Source: JAFECT01 sp035551675
GTDB taxonomy: Bacteria > Pseudomonadota > Alphaproteobacteria > Caulobacterales > Caulobacteraceae
Direction: 5' to 3'
Assembly: GCA_035551675.1 (NCBI GenBank)
Contig: DASZMV010000037.1
Location: 124,001-188,000, forward strand
DNA: 64,000 nt
In this document: positions 1 through 8,114 of the stretch, piece after piece
Layout of the letters: the number at the start of each line of letters is the position of its first letter
How positions within the stretch are numbered: position 1 is the first letter of the stretch
Notes under the pieces: generated by a model
The model's input: the letters and a program-made list of their open reading frames with translations, nothing else
What the model was told of the DNA's origin: nothing
The model's database searches: none
Program-made: the position numbers and the translations under genes

Positions 1-252
1 GAGGAGATGAAGGACACCCAGCCGCAGATCTACGCCTGGCTCGTGCGCATGCTGCCGGTGATGGCGCGCAAGGCCTATCGCTGGGACGACGAGATGCTCG
101 AGATCGCGCGCTTCATGCAGCCGGAGGCGGGCGGCGTGCAGATGTTCGAGGGCGCGGCGGCGCTCTATCGCCACGTCGCCGAAGAGAACCGCATTGGTCC
201 CGACGCCGAGATGATCTCCATCGTCGATCGCTTCGTGAAACCGCCGGCCTAG
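1..252 (+). CDS. NAD(P)-dependent oxidoreductase, C-terminal end (DUF1932), cut by window edge
   Basis: Only the last 83 residues are present; the frame is open to the window's first base, so the gene begins upstream and the ATG at 7 is probably internal. The segment has the DUF1932 pattern: a short helix with RMLPVMARKAYRWDDEM, then EIARFM and a GAAALYRHVAEE helix. In this family (6-phosphogluconate/3-hydroxyisobutyrate dehydrogenase-like proteins) that domain follows an N-terminal Rossmann fold and binds the substrate. The stop is 3 bases before the GTG of the acyl-CoA dehydrogenase gene, so it is the first visible gene of an operon. It probably reduces or oxidises a hydroxy acid in the same pathway; the substrate cannot be read from this fragment. 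Confidence 0.8.
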   Translation, partial: EEMKDTQPQIYAWLVRMLPVMARKAYRWDDEMLEIARFMQPEAGGVQMFEGAAALYRHVAEENRIGPDAEMISIVDRFVKPPA

Positions 253-255
253 GTC

Positions 256-1422
256 GTGGACCTCGCCCTCAGCGAATCGCAGAAGGACATCCGCGACCTG
301 GCGCGCAAGGTCTGCGCGGATTTCGACGACGACTATTGGCTGAAGGCCGACGAGGCCGCCGAGTTTCCGCACGCCTTTCATCGCGCGATAGCCGACGCGG
401 GCCTGTTGGGCGTCGCCATGCCCCAGGCTTTTGGTGGTGCGGGCCTCGGCATAGCGGAAGCCGCGGTCCTGATGCGCGAGATCGCGGAGTCGGGCGCGGG
501 CCTTGCCGGCGCGTCGTCGATCCACATGAATATCTTCGGCCTGCAGCCCGTCGTGGTGTTCGGAACCGACGCGCAGAAGGCGCGCATGCTGGCGCCGTTG
601 ATCGCGGGGCTGGAAAAGGCCTGTTTCGCGGTGACCGAACCGGACGCCGGTCTCAACACCACGGAGATCAAGACCCGCGCCGACCGCGCCGGCGATGTCT
701 ACCGAATCTCCGGGCAGAAAATCTGGATCTCCACCGCCCAGGTCGCCGACAAGGCGATGATCCTCGCGCGCACGACGCCGCTCGATCAGGTGAAGAAGAA
801 GACCGAAGGCCTGAGCCTTTTCTACTCGCCGCTCGACCGCTCGAAGGTGGAAGTGCGCAGCATTCGCAAGATGGGCCGACACGCGGTGGACTCCAACATG
901 CTGTTCTTCGACGGCCTGGAGGTTCCGGTCGAAGACCGCATCGGTGAGGAAGGTCAGGGCTTCAAGATGTTGCTGCACGGCCTCAATCCCGAACGCGTGC
1001 TGGTGGGCGCCGAGGCGGTGGGCCTGGGGATGGCGGCGGTGCGCCGAGCGTCGAACTACGCACGCGAGCGCGTCGTATTCGGGCGGCCCATCGGCCAGAA
1101 CCAGGGCATCCAGCATCCCCTGGCCAAGGCCTGGATGAACCTGGAAGCCGCCTGGCTGATGGTGATGAAGGCCGCTTCGCTCTACGACGCGAACCAGGAA
1201 TGCGGCGCGGAGGCCAACAGCGGTAAGTACCTCGCGGCCGAAGCCTGTTTCACCGCCTGCGAGACCGCCATCCAGACCCACGGCGGCATGGGCTATTCCG
1301 CCGAATATCATGTGGAGCGCTACATGCGCGAATGCTTCATCCCGCGCATCGCGCCGGTGAGCCCGCAGATGATCCTGAACTTCATTGCCGAGAAGGTGCT
1401 CGACCTTCCCAAGTCCTATTGA
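256..1422 (+). CDS. Acyl-CoA dehydrogenase
   Basis: A 388-residue FAD enzyme of the acyl-CoA dehydrogenase superfamily, which inserts an alpha,beta double bond into an acyl-CoA and passes electrons to ETF. It shows the helical N-terminal domain, the beta-domain signature CFAVTEPDAGLNTTEIKT (about 122-139), and the C-terminal helical domain ending in THGGMGYSAEYHVER. Glu350 in that last motif sits where medium-chain enzymes carry the catalytic base. Length is normal. The start is GTG at 256, the only start that fits the 3-base gap after the upstream stop. It lies between an oxidoreductase and a ThDP enzyme with a CoA-transferase downstream, so its substrate is probably the CoA ester made by that transferase rather than a generic fatty acid. 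Specificity is unknown. Confidence 0.9.
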   Translation: MDLALSESQKDIRDLARKVCADFDDDYWLKADEAAEFPHAFHRAIADAGLLGVAMPQAFGGAGLGIAEAAVLMREIAESGAGLAGASSIHMNIFGLQPVVVFGTDAQKARMLAPLIAGLEKACFAVTEPDAGLNTTEIKTRADRAGDVYRISGQKIWISTAQVADKAMILARTTPLDQVKKKTEGLSLFYSPLDRSKVEVRSIRKMGRHAVDSNMLFFDGLEVPVEDRIGEEGQGFKMLLHGLNPERVLVGAEAVGLGMAAVRRASNYARERVVFGRPIGQNQGIQHPLAKAWMNLEAAWLMVMKAASLYDANQECGAEANSGKYLAAEACFTACETAIQTHGGMGYSAEYHVERYMRECFIPRIAPVSPQMILNFIAEKVLDLPKSY

Positions 1423-1434
1423 GGACCGCGCGAC

Positions 1435-3108
1435 ATGTCGACCAGCTACACCGTCAGTGATCTCGTCGCCGAGTTCCTCGCCCGCTGCGAGGTGGAGACG
1501 GCCTTCGGCGTCGTCTCGGTGCACAATGTGCCCATGCTCGACGCCGTGGCGCGCAGCAACCGCATCCGCTTCGTCATGGCGCGCGGCGAGCTGGGCGCAA
1601 GTCACATGGCCGATGGCTATGGCCGCGCCTCGGGTAAGCTCGGTGTCTTGTTCTCGAGCACGGGCCCCGGCGCCTCGAACGCCGCCACCGGTCTGGTGGA
1701 AGGCCGGTTCGCATCCACGCCCATGCTGCACATCACCGGCCAGTCGTCGACACGCTTCGTCGATCGCGACATGGGATCGGTCCACGACATCCCCGACCAG
1801 CTCGGCCTGATGGCAAGCGCGGGTAAGGCTTCTTATCGCGTGCGTACGCCATCGGACGCGTTCGCGGTGCTGCGACAGGCGGCGGCCGATGCGCTCAGCT
1901 TCCCGCGCGGACCAGTCACCGTGGAAGTCCCCATCGATGTGCAGAGCATGGCGGTCGAACGGCCCGCGGGCCTCGACGATTACCTCCTGCCGACGCCGGC
2001 CTTCGCCCCCGCGGCGGAAGCCGAACTCGCGATGCTTGCCGATAGGGTAGCCAACGCGCGCCGGCCGGTGTTGTGGGTCGGTCGCGGCGCCATGCATGCG
2101 GGGCCGCAGATCCAAAAGCTGGTGGAGCTCGGCTTCGGCATGGTGACCAGCCTCGCCGGCCGAGCCGTGGTGAGCGAGGATCATCCGCGCAACCTCGGCG
2201 CCCTGAACGGCGGCGGCATGTCGGTGATCGAGGAGTTCTACGCGACCTGCGACCTGATGCTGGTGCTGGGCTCGCGCGTTCGCGCCTACGACACGGGCGA
2301 CCTGTCCACGAAGCTGCCCGCGAACCTGGTGCAGATCGACGTCGATCCGCGCGCCGACGGGCGCACCTACGCCAATACCGGCTTCGTCAACGGCGACGTC
2401 GCCCAGGTGATCGACGAGCTGCTGGCGCGTGCGGGCGACCGCGTCCGGATCGATCCAGATTTTCCCGCGCAGTTTGAGCGGCTGAAGACCGTGGCGCGCG
2501 CCTCGTTCAAGGCGTCTCTTGGTCCCTACGCCAGCTTCGCCGAACAGCTCCGCGCGGTCGTGCCTCGCGACGCGATCTGGGCGCGCGACATAACCATGAA
2601 CAATTCGAGCTGGGGTCACCGGCTGTTCCAGCTCCACCACCCGTCGACCAACATCTATCCGATCAGCGGGGGGATCGGGCAGGGGCTGTGCCTGGGCGTC
2701 GGCGCGGCGCTCGCACCCGGCGGGCGCAAGACCGTGGTGCTGATCGGCGATGGCGGGCTGCAGCTCAATCTCGGCGAACTCTGGACCGCGGTGCAGGAGA
2801 ATCTCGACATCACCATCATCGTCGGCAACGACAACGGTTACGGCGTCATTCGCCAGATCCAGGACAAGGTCGCCGGCGGCCGGCGCAATTTCGACGATCT
2901 GCTGGCGCCGAAGCTCGAGGCGCTGGCCGAAGTCGCGGGCATTCCGTTCTGGCGCGTCACCGCCGCCGATCATTTCGGCGATCGTGCGGCCCAGGCGCTC
3001 GCGGTGCGGGGGCCGAGCATGGTCGAGATCGACATGATCGCGGTGGGCGAGCACCCGCCTTATTATCCCATCGGCCCGCGCGTGAAGACGGTCGAGGTTC
3101 CTGCATGA
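1435..3108 (+). CDS. Thiamine diphosphate-dependent enzyme (acetolactate synthase/decarboxylase-like)
   Basis: A 557-residue ThDP enzyme with the three usual domains. The N-terminal PYR domain has the activating glutamate (Glu52 in RGELGASHMADGYGRASG); the more usual preceding His is Gly here. The central domain begins near 190. The C-terminal PP domain has the metal/diphosphate motif GDGG near 439 followed by NDNGYG near 465. Family members decarboxylate 2-oxo acids, ligate carbonyls, or cleave oxalyl-CoA and 2-hydroxyacyl-CoA. It starts 12 bases after the acyl-CoA dehydrogenase stop, and its stop overlaps the next gene by four bases (ATGA), so it is translationally coupled to the CoA-transferase. 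A ThDP lyase or decarboxylase acting on a CoA ester is a reasonable inference; true acetolactate synthase is unlikely because no small subunit is nearby. Confidence 0.85.
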   Translation: MSTSYTVSDLVAEFLARCEVETAFGVVSVHNVPMLDAVARSNRIRFVMARGELGASHMADGYGRASGKLGVLFSSTGPGASNAATGLVEGRFASTPMLHITGQSSTRFVDRDMGSVHDIPDQLGLMASAGKASYRVRTPSDAFAVLRQAAADALSFPRGPVTVEVPIDVQSMAVERPAGLDDYLLPTPAFAPAAEAELAMLADRVANARRPVLWVGRGAMHAGPQIQKLVELGFGMVTSLAGRAVVSEDHPRNLGALNGGGMSVIEEFYATCDLMLVLGSRVRAYDTGDLSTKLPANLVQIDVDPRADGRTYANTGFVNGDVAQVIDELLARAGDRVRIDPDFPAQFERLKTVARASFKASLGPYASFAEQLRAVVPRDAIWARDITMNNSSWGHRLFQLHHPSTNIYPISGGIGQGLCLGVGAALAPGGRKTVVLIGDGGLQLNLGELWTAVQENLDITIIVGNDNGYGVIRQIQDKVAGGRRNFDDLLAPKLEALAEVAGIPFWRVTAADHFGDRAAQALAVRGPSMVEIDMIAVGEHPPYYPIGPRVKTVEVPA

Positions 3109-4250
3109 GCGGCGCCCTCGACGGCCTGCGCGTCATCGACCTCAGCCGTGTGCTGGGCGGTCCGTACTGCACCCAGATTCTAGGCGATCACGGTGCGGAT
3201 GTGATCAAGATCGAGCCGCCCCAGGGCGACGAGACGCGCACCTGGGGTCCGCCCTATTCCGGCGACACCGCCGCCTATTTCCGCGCGGTAAACCGCAACA
3301 AGCGCGGCATCGTGCTCGACCTCAAGCAAGCCGCCGCGCGTGAAGCCTTGCTCGGCCTGCTCGAAGACGCGGATGTGCTGGTGGAAAACTTCAAGCCGGG
3401 CACACTGGAGGGCTGGGGCCTGGGCTATGACGCCCTGTCCCAACGTTTCCCGCGACTGATCCATTGTTGCGTCTCGGGCTTCGGCGCCGACGGGCCCATG
3501 GGCGCCATGCCCGGTTACGATGCGGCGGTCCAGGCGGTCACCGGCCTGATGAGCGTCAACGGGGCGTCTGACGGCGGGGCCACGCGGCTGGGCGTGCCCG
3601 TGGTGGACATGTCGAGCGGCCTGAACGCGGTCATCGGAATTCTGCTGGCGCTGCACGAACGCGAGCGCAGCGGGCGCGGCCAATTCGTCGACATCGCCCT
3701 GTTCGATTGCGGCCTGTCGATCCTGCATCCCTATTCGGCCAACTATCTCGCGTCGGGCAAGATTCCGCAGCGCACCGGCAATGGCCATCCGAACATTTCG
3801 CCCTACGAGACTTTCGCCACCCGCAAGGGCGATCTGTTCCTGGCGGTGGGCAACGACGTGCAGTTCCGCAAGCTGTGCGACACGCTCGGCGCCCCGCACC
3901 TGGCCAAGGACGCGCGCTATCTGACCAATCCCGATCGGTCGGCAAACCGTGACGCGCTCAAAGCCGACCTCGAAAGCCTGTTCGCGGCGCACGAGGCGGC
4001 CGCGCTCGGCGAGACTCTGATCCGTAACGGCGTGCCCTGCGGTCCGGTGCTCAACGTCGAGGAGGCGCTGGCGCATCCGCACACCGCCCATCGCGGCATG
4101 GTGCTGCAGGACGGCGACTATACCGGCGTCGGCGCGCCGGTGAAGCTGAGCCGCACGCCCGCGAGTCTGCGCCGCATGCCGCCCCGCTTCGGAGAGCACG
4201 ACGCCGAGATCCTGTCCGCGTTCACGCCCGCCGCCGATCCGCCCTCCTGA
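3105..4250 (+). CDS. Class III CoA-transferase (CaiB/BaiF family)
   Basis: A 381-residue family III CoA-transferase, which moves CoA between carboxylic acids through an enzyme-bound aspartyl anhydride. Seen directly: the N-terminal Rossmann-like start LDGLRVIDLSRVLGGPYCTQ, ADVIKIEPP, the NRNKRG segment, NFKPGTLEGWGLGYD, and Asp168 in VPVVDMSSGLNAV, the expected position of the catalytic aspartate. The start is ATG 3105, overlapping the ThDP gene's stop; the same frame is open much further upstream, but that part is a shadow of the ThDP gene. Paired with an acyl-CoA dehydrogenase and a ThDP enzyme it probably activates the pathway acid. CaiB enzymes with ThDP partners are known for oxalate (Frc/Oxc), but this ThDP protein does not look like Oxc. 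Confidence 0.9.
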   Translation: MSGALDGLRVIDLSRVLGGPYCTQILGDHGADVIKIEPPQGDETRTWGPPYSGDTAAYFRAVNRNKRGIVLDLKQAAAREALLGLLEDADVLVENFKPGTLEGWGLGYDALSQRFPRLIHCCVSGFGADGPMGAMPGYDAAVQAVTGLMSVNGASDGGATRLGVPVVDMSSGLNAVIGILLALHERERSGRGQFVDIALFDCGLSILHPYSANYLASGKIPQRTGNGHPNISPYETFATRKGDLFLAVGNDVQFRKLCDTLGAPHLAKDARYLTNPDRSANRDALKADLESLFAAHEAAALGETLIRNGVPCGPVLNVEEALAHPHTAHRGMVLQDGDYTGVGAPVKLSRTPASLRRMPPRFGEHDAEILSAFTPAADPPS

Positions 4251-4260
4251 GGAGACCGCC

Positions 4261-5709
4261 ATGACCGCTGCCTTCGGCAATCACATCGCCGGCGAGTGGC
4301 TCAAGCCCGCCAACGCGGCTGCGAACATCAACCCGTCGAACGTCGCCGACACGGTGGGTGACTTCGCCCTGGGCGGCGCGGCGGATGCGGACGCGGCGGT
4401 CGCGGCGGCGAAGGCGGCATATCCCGCGTGGTCGCGCACGATCCCCCATGAACGCGGCCAGTTCCTGCGGAAGATCGCCGTCGAAATCCAGGCGCGTTCC
4501 CAGGAACTCGGTCGGCAACTCGCGCGCGAGGAGGGCAAGACGCTGGCGGAGGCGGTGGGTGAAGTCATGCGTGCGGCGCAGTTGTTCGACTACTACGCCG
4601 CCGAGACGGTGCGCATCGAGGGCGAGCTGCTGGCGGGCCTGCGCCCCGGCGTCACCGCGCAGATTGTTCGCGAGTCCGTGGGCGTGGTGGCGGCGATCAC
4701 GCCGTGGAATTTTCCGATCGCGTTGCCGGCCGCGAAGATCGCCGCGGCGCTTGCTTTCGGCAATACCGTCGTGTTCAAGCCGGCGGAGCTGGTTCCCGCG
4801 ACCGCCTGGGCGCTCACCGACATCGCGGCGCGCGCCGGCCTGCCCGCCGGCGTGCTCAACCTGGTGATGGGCGATGGGCCGGTGGTCGGCAAGCGCCTGA
4901 CCGAGCATCCCGACGTAGACGCGGTGACCTTCACCGGCTCGGTTCCTACCGGCCGCCTGGTCGCCGCGGCGGCCATCGCGAGCGAAAACATGAAGAAGAT
5001 TCAGCTCGAACTCGGCGGCAAGAACCCGCTGCTGGTGCTGGACGACGCCGATCTCGACAACGCCGTGGACTGCGCGGTCGACGGCGCCTTCTTCGCTACA
5101 GGGCAGCGGTGTACGGCCTCGTCGCGGCTGATCGTCACCGAAGCCATCCATGACCGCTTCGTAGACGCACTACGGGAGCGCATGTCGAAGCTGGTGGTGG
5201 ATGACGCGCTGAAACCGGAGACTCAGATCGGGCCGGTGGTCGACCAGGACCAACTCGACATCGATTTGTCGTACATCGACGTCGGCCGCAGGGAAGGCGC
5301 GCGCCTGCTCAGCGGCGGCGAGGGGCTGAAGCGCGAACACGACGGGTTTTATCTGTCGCCGGCTCTATTTGTGGACGCCACGCCCGACATGCGCATCTGT
5401 CGCGAGGAGATCTTCGGCCCGGTCGCCGCAGTGATGCGGGTGAAGGACTACGACGAGGCCCTGGCCGTCGCCAACGATACCAACTTCGGCTTGTCGTCCG
5501 GCATCTGCACCACCAGCCTCAAGCATGCCGAGCATTTCAAGCAGAACAGCCAGACCGGGGTCGTGAAGGTGAACCTTTCGACCTCCGGTGTCGACTTTCA
5601 GCTGCCGTTCGGCGGTCGCAAGTCTTCGTCCTACGGGACCCGCGAGATGGGCGGCCATGTGCGCGACTTCTTCACCACCCTGAAGACCGCGTACCAGTTC
5701 GTGGTCTGA
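4261..5709 (+). CDS. Aldehyde dehydrogenase family protein
   Basis: A 482-residue NAD(P)-dependent aldehyde dehydrogenase with every key residue: Asn150 in ITPWNFPIALP, the general base Glu250 in LELGGKNP and nucleophile Cys284 in ATGQRCTASSRLIV, followed by EEIFGPV. The ATGQRCTASSR context resembles 2-oxoglutarate semialdehyde (2,5-dioxovalerate) and succinate-semialdehyde-type dehydrogenases, but that subfamily call is only a resemblance. It begins 10 bases after the CoA-transferase stop with a good GAGGAG ribosome site, and is the last gene of the operon. Its likely job is to oxidise the aldehyde released by the upstream ThDP enzyme to the acid, completing a decarboxylation or cleavage route. 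Confidence 0.9.
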   Translation: MTAAFGNHIAGEWLKPANAAANINPSNVADTVGDFALGGAADADAAVAAAKAAYPAWSRTIPHERGQFLRKIAVEIQARSQELGRQLAREEGKTLAEAVGEVMRAAQLFDYYAAETVRIEGELLAGLRPGVTAQIVRESVGVVAAITPWNFPIALPAAKIAAALAFGNTVVFKPAELVPATAWALTDIAARAGLPAGVLNLVMGDGPVVGKRLTEHPDVDAVTFTGSVPTGRLVAAAAIASENMKKIQLELGGKNPLLVLDDADLDNAVDCAVDGAFFATGQRCTASSRLIVTEAIHDRFVDALRERMSKLVVDDALKPETQIGPVVDQDQLDIDLSYIDVGRREGARLLSGGEGLKREHDGFYLSPALFVDATPDMRICREEIFGPVAAVMRVKDYDEALAVANDTNFGLSSGICTTSLKHAEHFKQNSQTGVVKVNLSTSGVDFQLPFGGRKSSSYGTREMGGHVRDFFTTLKTAYQFVV

Positions 5710-5751
5710 TCACCGGGCGTCGCCGGGCCCAAAAAGCGGCTCGACTAGGAG

Positions 5752-5788
5752 GTGGACTGTCCACAAGCATGACAGGTAAACTTGCAAG
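5752..5788. promoter_or_regulatory. Two palindromes upstream of marR: candidate MarR operators
   Basis: In the 107-base gap between the aldehyde dehydrogenase and the MarR gene there is a perfect 13-base palindrome, GTGGAC-T-GTCCAC (5752-5764), and 17 bases further an 8-base palindrome, CTTGCAAG (5781-5788), in an A/T-richer stretch that ends at the MarR start codon. MarR proteins commonly repress their own operon through palindromes here. Which of the two, if either, is the operator is not known. Confidence 0.4.
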
Positions 5789-5816
5789 ATAGACTTTAAT
5801 CATTTAGTTTGCGGGC

Positions 5817-6251
5817 ATGTCAGACGATCCCCGCCTCGAAGCCCTCGCCGTGGAGCTCTCCACAGCCGTCGGTCAGTTCCACCGCCGCGTTCGGGCCGCC
5901 GCGGCCGGGGCGGATGAACTGAATGTGTCCCAGACCGCCGCGCTCGTCCGCCTCGACCGGAACGGCCGGATGACCACCTCCGACCTCGCCCGCGCGGAAT
6001 CGATGAAACCCCAGTCCATGGGCGCGATCCTCGCCACGCTCGAGGAGGAAGGCCTGGTGGAGCGCCGCCCCCATCCCACCGACGGCCGCCAGGTCGAGTT
6101 CGGTTTGACGCCAAAGGGTGTCGAGGCCCGGCGCCGGCGTAGCGCCGCCAAGCGCGAGTGGCTGATGGCCGCGCTTTCAAAACTGTCGCCAGGGGAGCGC
6201 AACGCGCTCGCCTCCGCCATCGCCCTGATCAAACGCATGGGTGAGGCATGA
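5817..6251 (+). CDS. MarR-family transcriptional regulator
   Basis: A 144-residue winged-helix regulator. The MarR core is clear: helix LNVSQTAALVRLDR, recognition region TTSDLARAESMKPQSMGAILATLEEEGLVERRPHPTDGRQVEFGLTPKG split over two helices and the beta wing (about 40-100), with flanking dimerisation helices. Such proteins are usually repressors released by small aromatic or lipophilic ligands. The start is ATG 5817. Its stop overlaps the MFS gene start by four bases (ATGA), so regulator and transporter are one operon, the common layout for ligand-induced efflux. Two palindromes lie just upstream. It may also control the catabolic genes on either side; that is inference. Confidence 0.9.
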   Translation: MSDDPRLEALAVELSTAVGQFHRRVRAAAAGADELNVSQTAALVRLDRNGRMTTSDLARAESMKPQSMGAILATLEEEGLVERRPHPTDGRQVEFGLTPKGVEARRRRSAAKREWLMAALSKLSPGERNALASAIALIKRMGEA

Positions 6252-7549
6252 GCGGCGACGCGACTGCCCCTGCGCGCCGGACCAGCGCTTTCCGTTCGCT
6301 GCGAAACCCCAACTACCGGCTTTGGATTTCCGGTGCGGTTGTGTCGGACACCGGCACCTGGATCCAGCGCATCGCGCAGGACTGGCTGGTGCTCACGCAA
6401 CTCACCCACCACAGCGCAACCGCGGTGGGCGTGGTGATCGCGCTGCAGATGCTGCCGGCCTTCCTGTTGCTGCCACTGGCAGGCTTCGCCTCCGACCGGT
6501 TCGACCGCCGTAAGGTTCTGCTCGTCACCCAGGCCGCGCTGGGTCTTCTGGCGCTCGGACTGGGATTGCTCACCGTCTTCGGCATGGTGCGCCTGTGGCA
6601 CGTGTGGATTTTCGCCCTGCTGTCGGGATGCGTCTCGTCTTTCGACGCGCCCGCGCGGCATACCTTCGCGGCCGAACTGGTGGGCGAAGAGGATCTGGCC
6701 AACGCCGTTTCACTGAATTCGACCTCGTTCAATCTCGCGCGGCTCACGGGCCCTGCGGTCGCGGGTGTGCTGATCGGGGCCGTGGGCTCAGGACCGGCAT
6801 TCCTGATCAACGCCGCGTCCTTCGGCGCGGTGCTGTGTTCACTGTTCTTAATCCAGGTGAAACATCTGCACCGTGGCGCCAAGGCGGCGCGTGGCGCGGG
6901 CGGGATGATCGATGGCTTTCGCTACGTCTGGCGCCGACCGGACCTGCGGGCCGTGCTGATCATGATGTTCGTGTTCGGCGCACTGGCCCTCAACCTGCCG
7001 ATCTACATCTCGACCATGACCGTCACCGTCTTTCATGGCGGCGCCGATCGCTATGGCCTTTTGACCTCGGTGATGGCCATCGGGTCCATCGCCGGCGCGA
7101 TGCTGACCGCACGCATGCCGCGACCGGGCATGGTGCTGTTGATGTCGAGCGGCGCCCTGTTCGGCCTGGGCTTCGCGCTCGCCGCGCTGGCGCCCAATGT
7201 CTGGACGTTCGGAGTCTCCCTCGCCATAGCCGGTGCGGCCGCGGTGGCTCTGACCACGGCCTCGAGCAGCTTCATGCAACTCGTTACCGAGCCGGCCATG
7301 CGCGGACGCGTTATCGGCATTCGCATCGCGGTGGCTACGCTTGGCGGACCCGTCGGCGCGCCGCTGGCGGGCTGGGTGGCCGACGCTTTCGGACCGCGCT
7401 GGGCATGTTGCCTCGCGGCGGGATCGGGCGTGCTCGCCGCTGCGGTGGCATTGGCCTACCTCGTGCGCAGGCGCGGTCTTCGTCTGAGCGTGACGAGCGG
7501 CCGCCCGCATTTCAGCCTCGACGCGCCGAGTGCGGGATCGGGCGCATGA
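6248..7549 (+). CDS. MFS transporter (EntS/DHA3-like exporter)
   Basis: A 433-residue major facilitator with about 12 membrane helices, beginning FRSLRNPNYRLWISG, the typical start of the EntS/DHA3 branch. The loop 2-3 signature is visible as FASDRFDRRKVLL, and a second acidic-basic loop lies mid-protein. Members export siderophores, antibiotics or aromatic compounds using the proton gradient. Translationally coupled to the MarR gene (ATGA overlap). It most likely exports a toxic substrate or intermediate that the MarR protein senses. The C-terminal tail of about 30 residues is hydrophilic. The substrate is unknown. Confidence 0.88.
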   Translation: MSGDATAPARRTSAFRSLRNPNYRLWISGAVVSDTGTWIQRIAQDWLVLTQLTHHSATAVGVVIALQMLPAFLLLPLAGFASDRFDRRKVLLVTQAALGLLALGLGLLTVFGMVRLWHVWIFALLSGCVSSFDAPARHTFAAELVGEEDLANAVSLNSTSFNLARLTGPAVAGVLIGAVGSGPAFLINAASFGAVLCSLFLIQVKHLHRGAKAARGAGGMIDGFRYVWRRPDLRAVLIMMFVFGALALNLPIYISTMTVTVFHGGADRYGLLTSVMAIGSIAGAMLTARMPRPGMVLLMSSGALFGLGFALAALAPNVWTFGVSLAIAGAAAVALTTASSSFMQLVTEPAMRGRVIGIRIAVATLGGPVGAPLAGWVADAFGPRWACCLAAGSGVLAAAVALAYLVRRRGLRLSVTSGRPHFSLDAPSAGSGA

Positions 7550-8114
7550 GCGGAACGGTCACACGCGTCGTCCGCGGCGTCTCGACAGAGTCGCCCGAAC
7601 GGCGAGACGTCCTCTCCGACTTCTTCCTGGACGCGAGCGACCGGCGACTGACGCTCCATGTGGCGCCAGGGGCGAGCGCGTATGGCCATGCGGCTCTGAA
7701 GACAAACGAAGGAGCAATGATTTGAATAACTTGGCAGGCGACTGATGTCGCCGTCCGAGGGGGTTTATGACTCTAAACAATCATTCATTTTTTCAGGGAT
7801 ATGAAAAGAGATTGTATCCCTATAAAAAATGCTTGCCTTCGCTCCGGCCCGAGATAATGCTCGGAGGCTGAAGTCGCGCCCATGCGCCGAAGGCAGGCAC
7901 ACGCATCGAACGGACGGCGAAGACGCCGCCGAACCGATGGGGAGGTTATCGAGAACCTCCGCAAAGCCGCACTCGGCGCACAGGCCGCACATCAAGGAGT
8001 CAGCGGTTACCCATGCGTCCTTGTTGGACGCGCGCGCCACGAAATTCTCACCTTCGGACTCCAAACCCGTACGGACCGGAGGTGCAACGAAAACAACAAG
8101 ACGGGGAGGAAGCT
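7550..8114. other. 565-base non-coding stretch: leader region of the TonB-dependent receptor gene
   Basis: No convincing gene. The centre (7765-7830) is strikingly A/T-rich for this genome and holds a perfect 7-base inverted repeat, AGGGATA (7795-7801) and TATCCCT (7815-7821), 13 bases apart, which could be an operator of the receptor gene. Further on is a small hairpin, GGAGGTT (7941-7947) and AACCTCC (7954-7960), within the probable 5' leader. I looked for cobalamin, TPP and SAM riboswitch cores and saw none. A 59-codon frame from the ATG at 7546 was judged too weak to call. Confidence 0.5.

Noticed and set aside
7546..7725. 59-codon frame overlapping the MFS stop by four bases
   Set aside because: Third-position G+C is lower than in neighbouring genes, the product has no recognisable domain, and the end lies in A/T-rich leader text. 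It could still be real but I cannot support it.
7821..8114. Cobalamin, TPP or SAM riboswitch in the TonB receptor leader
   Set aside because: No B12-box, thi-box or SAM core text found by eye; only one small hairpin.
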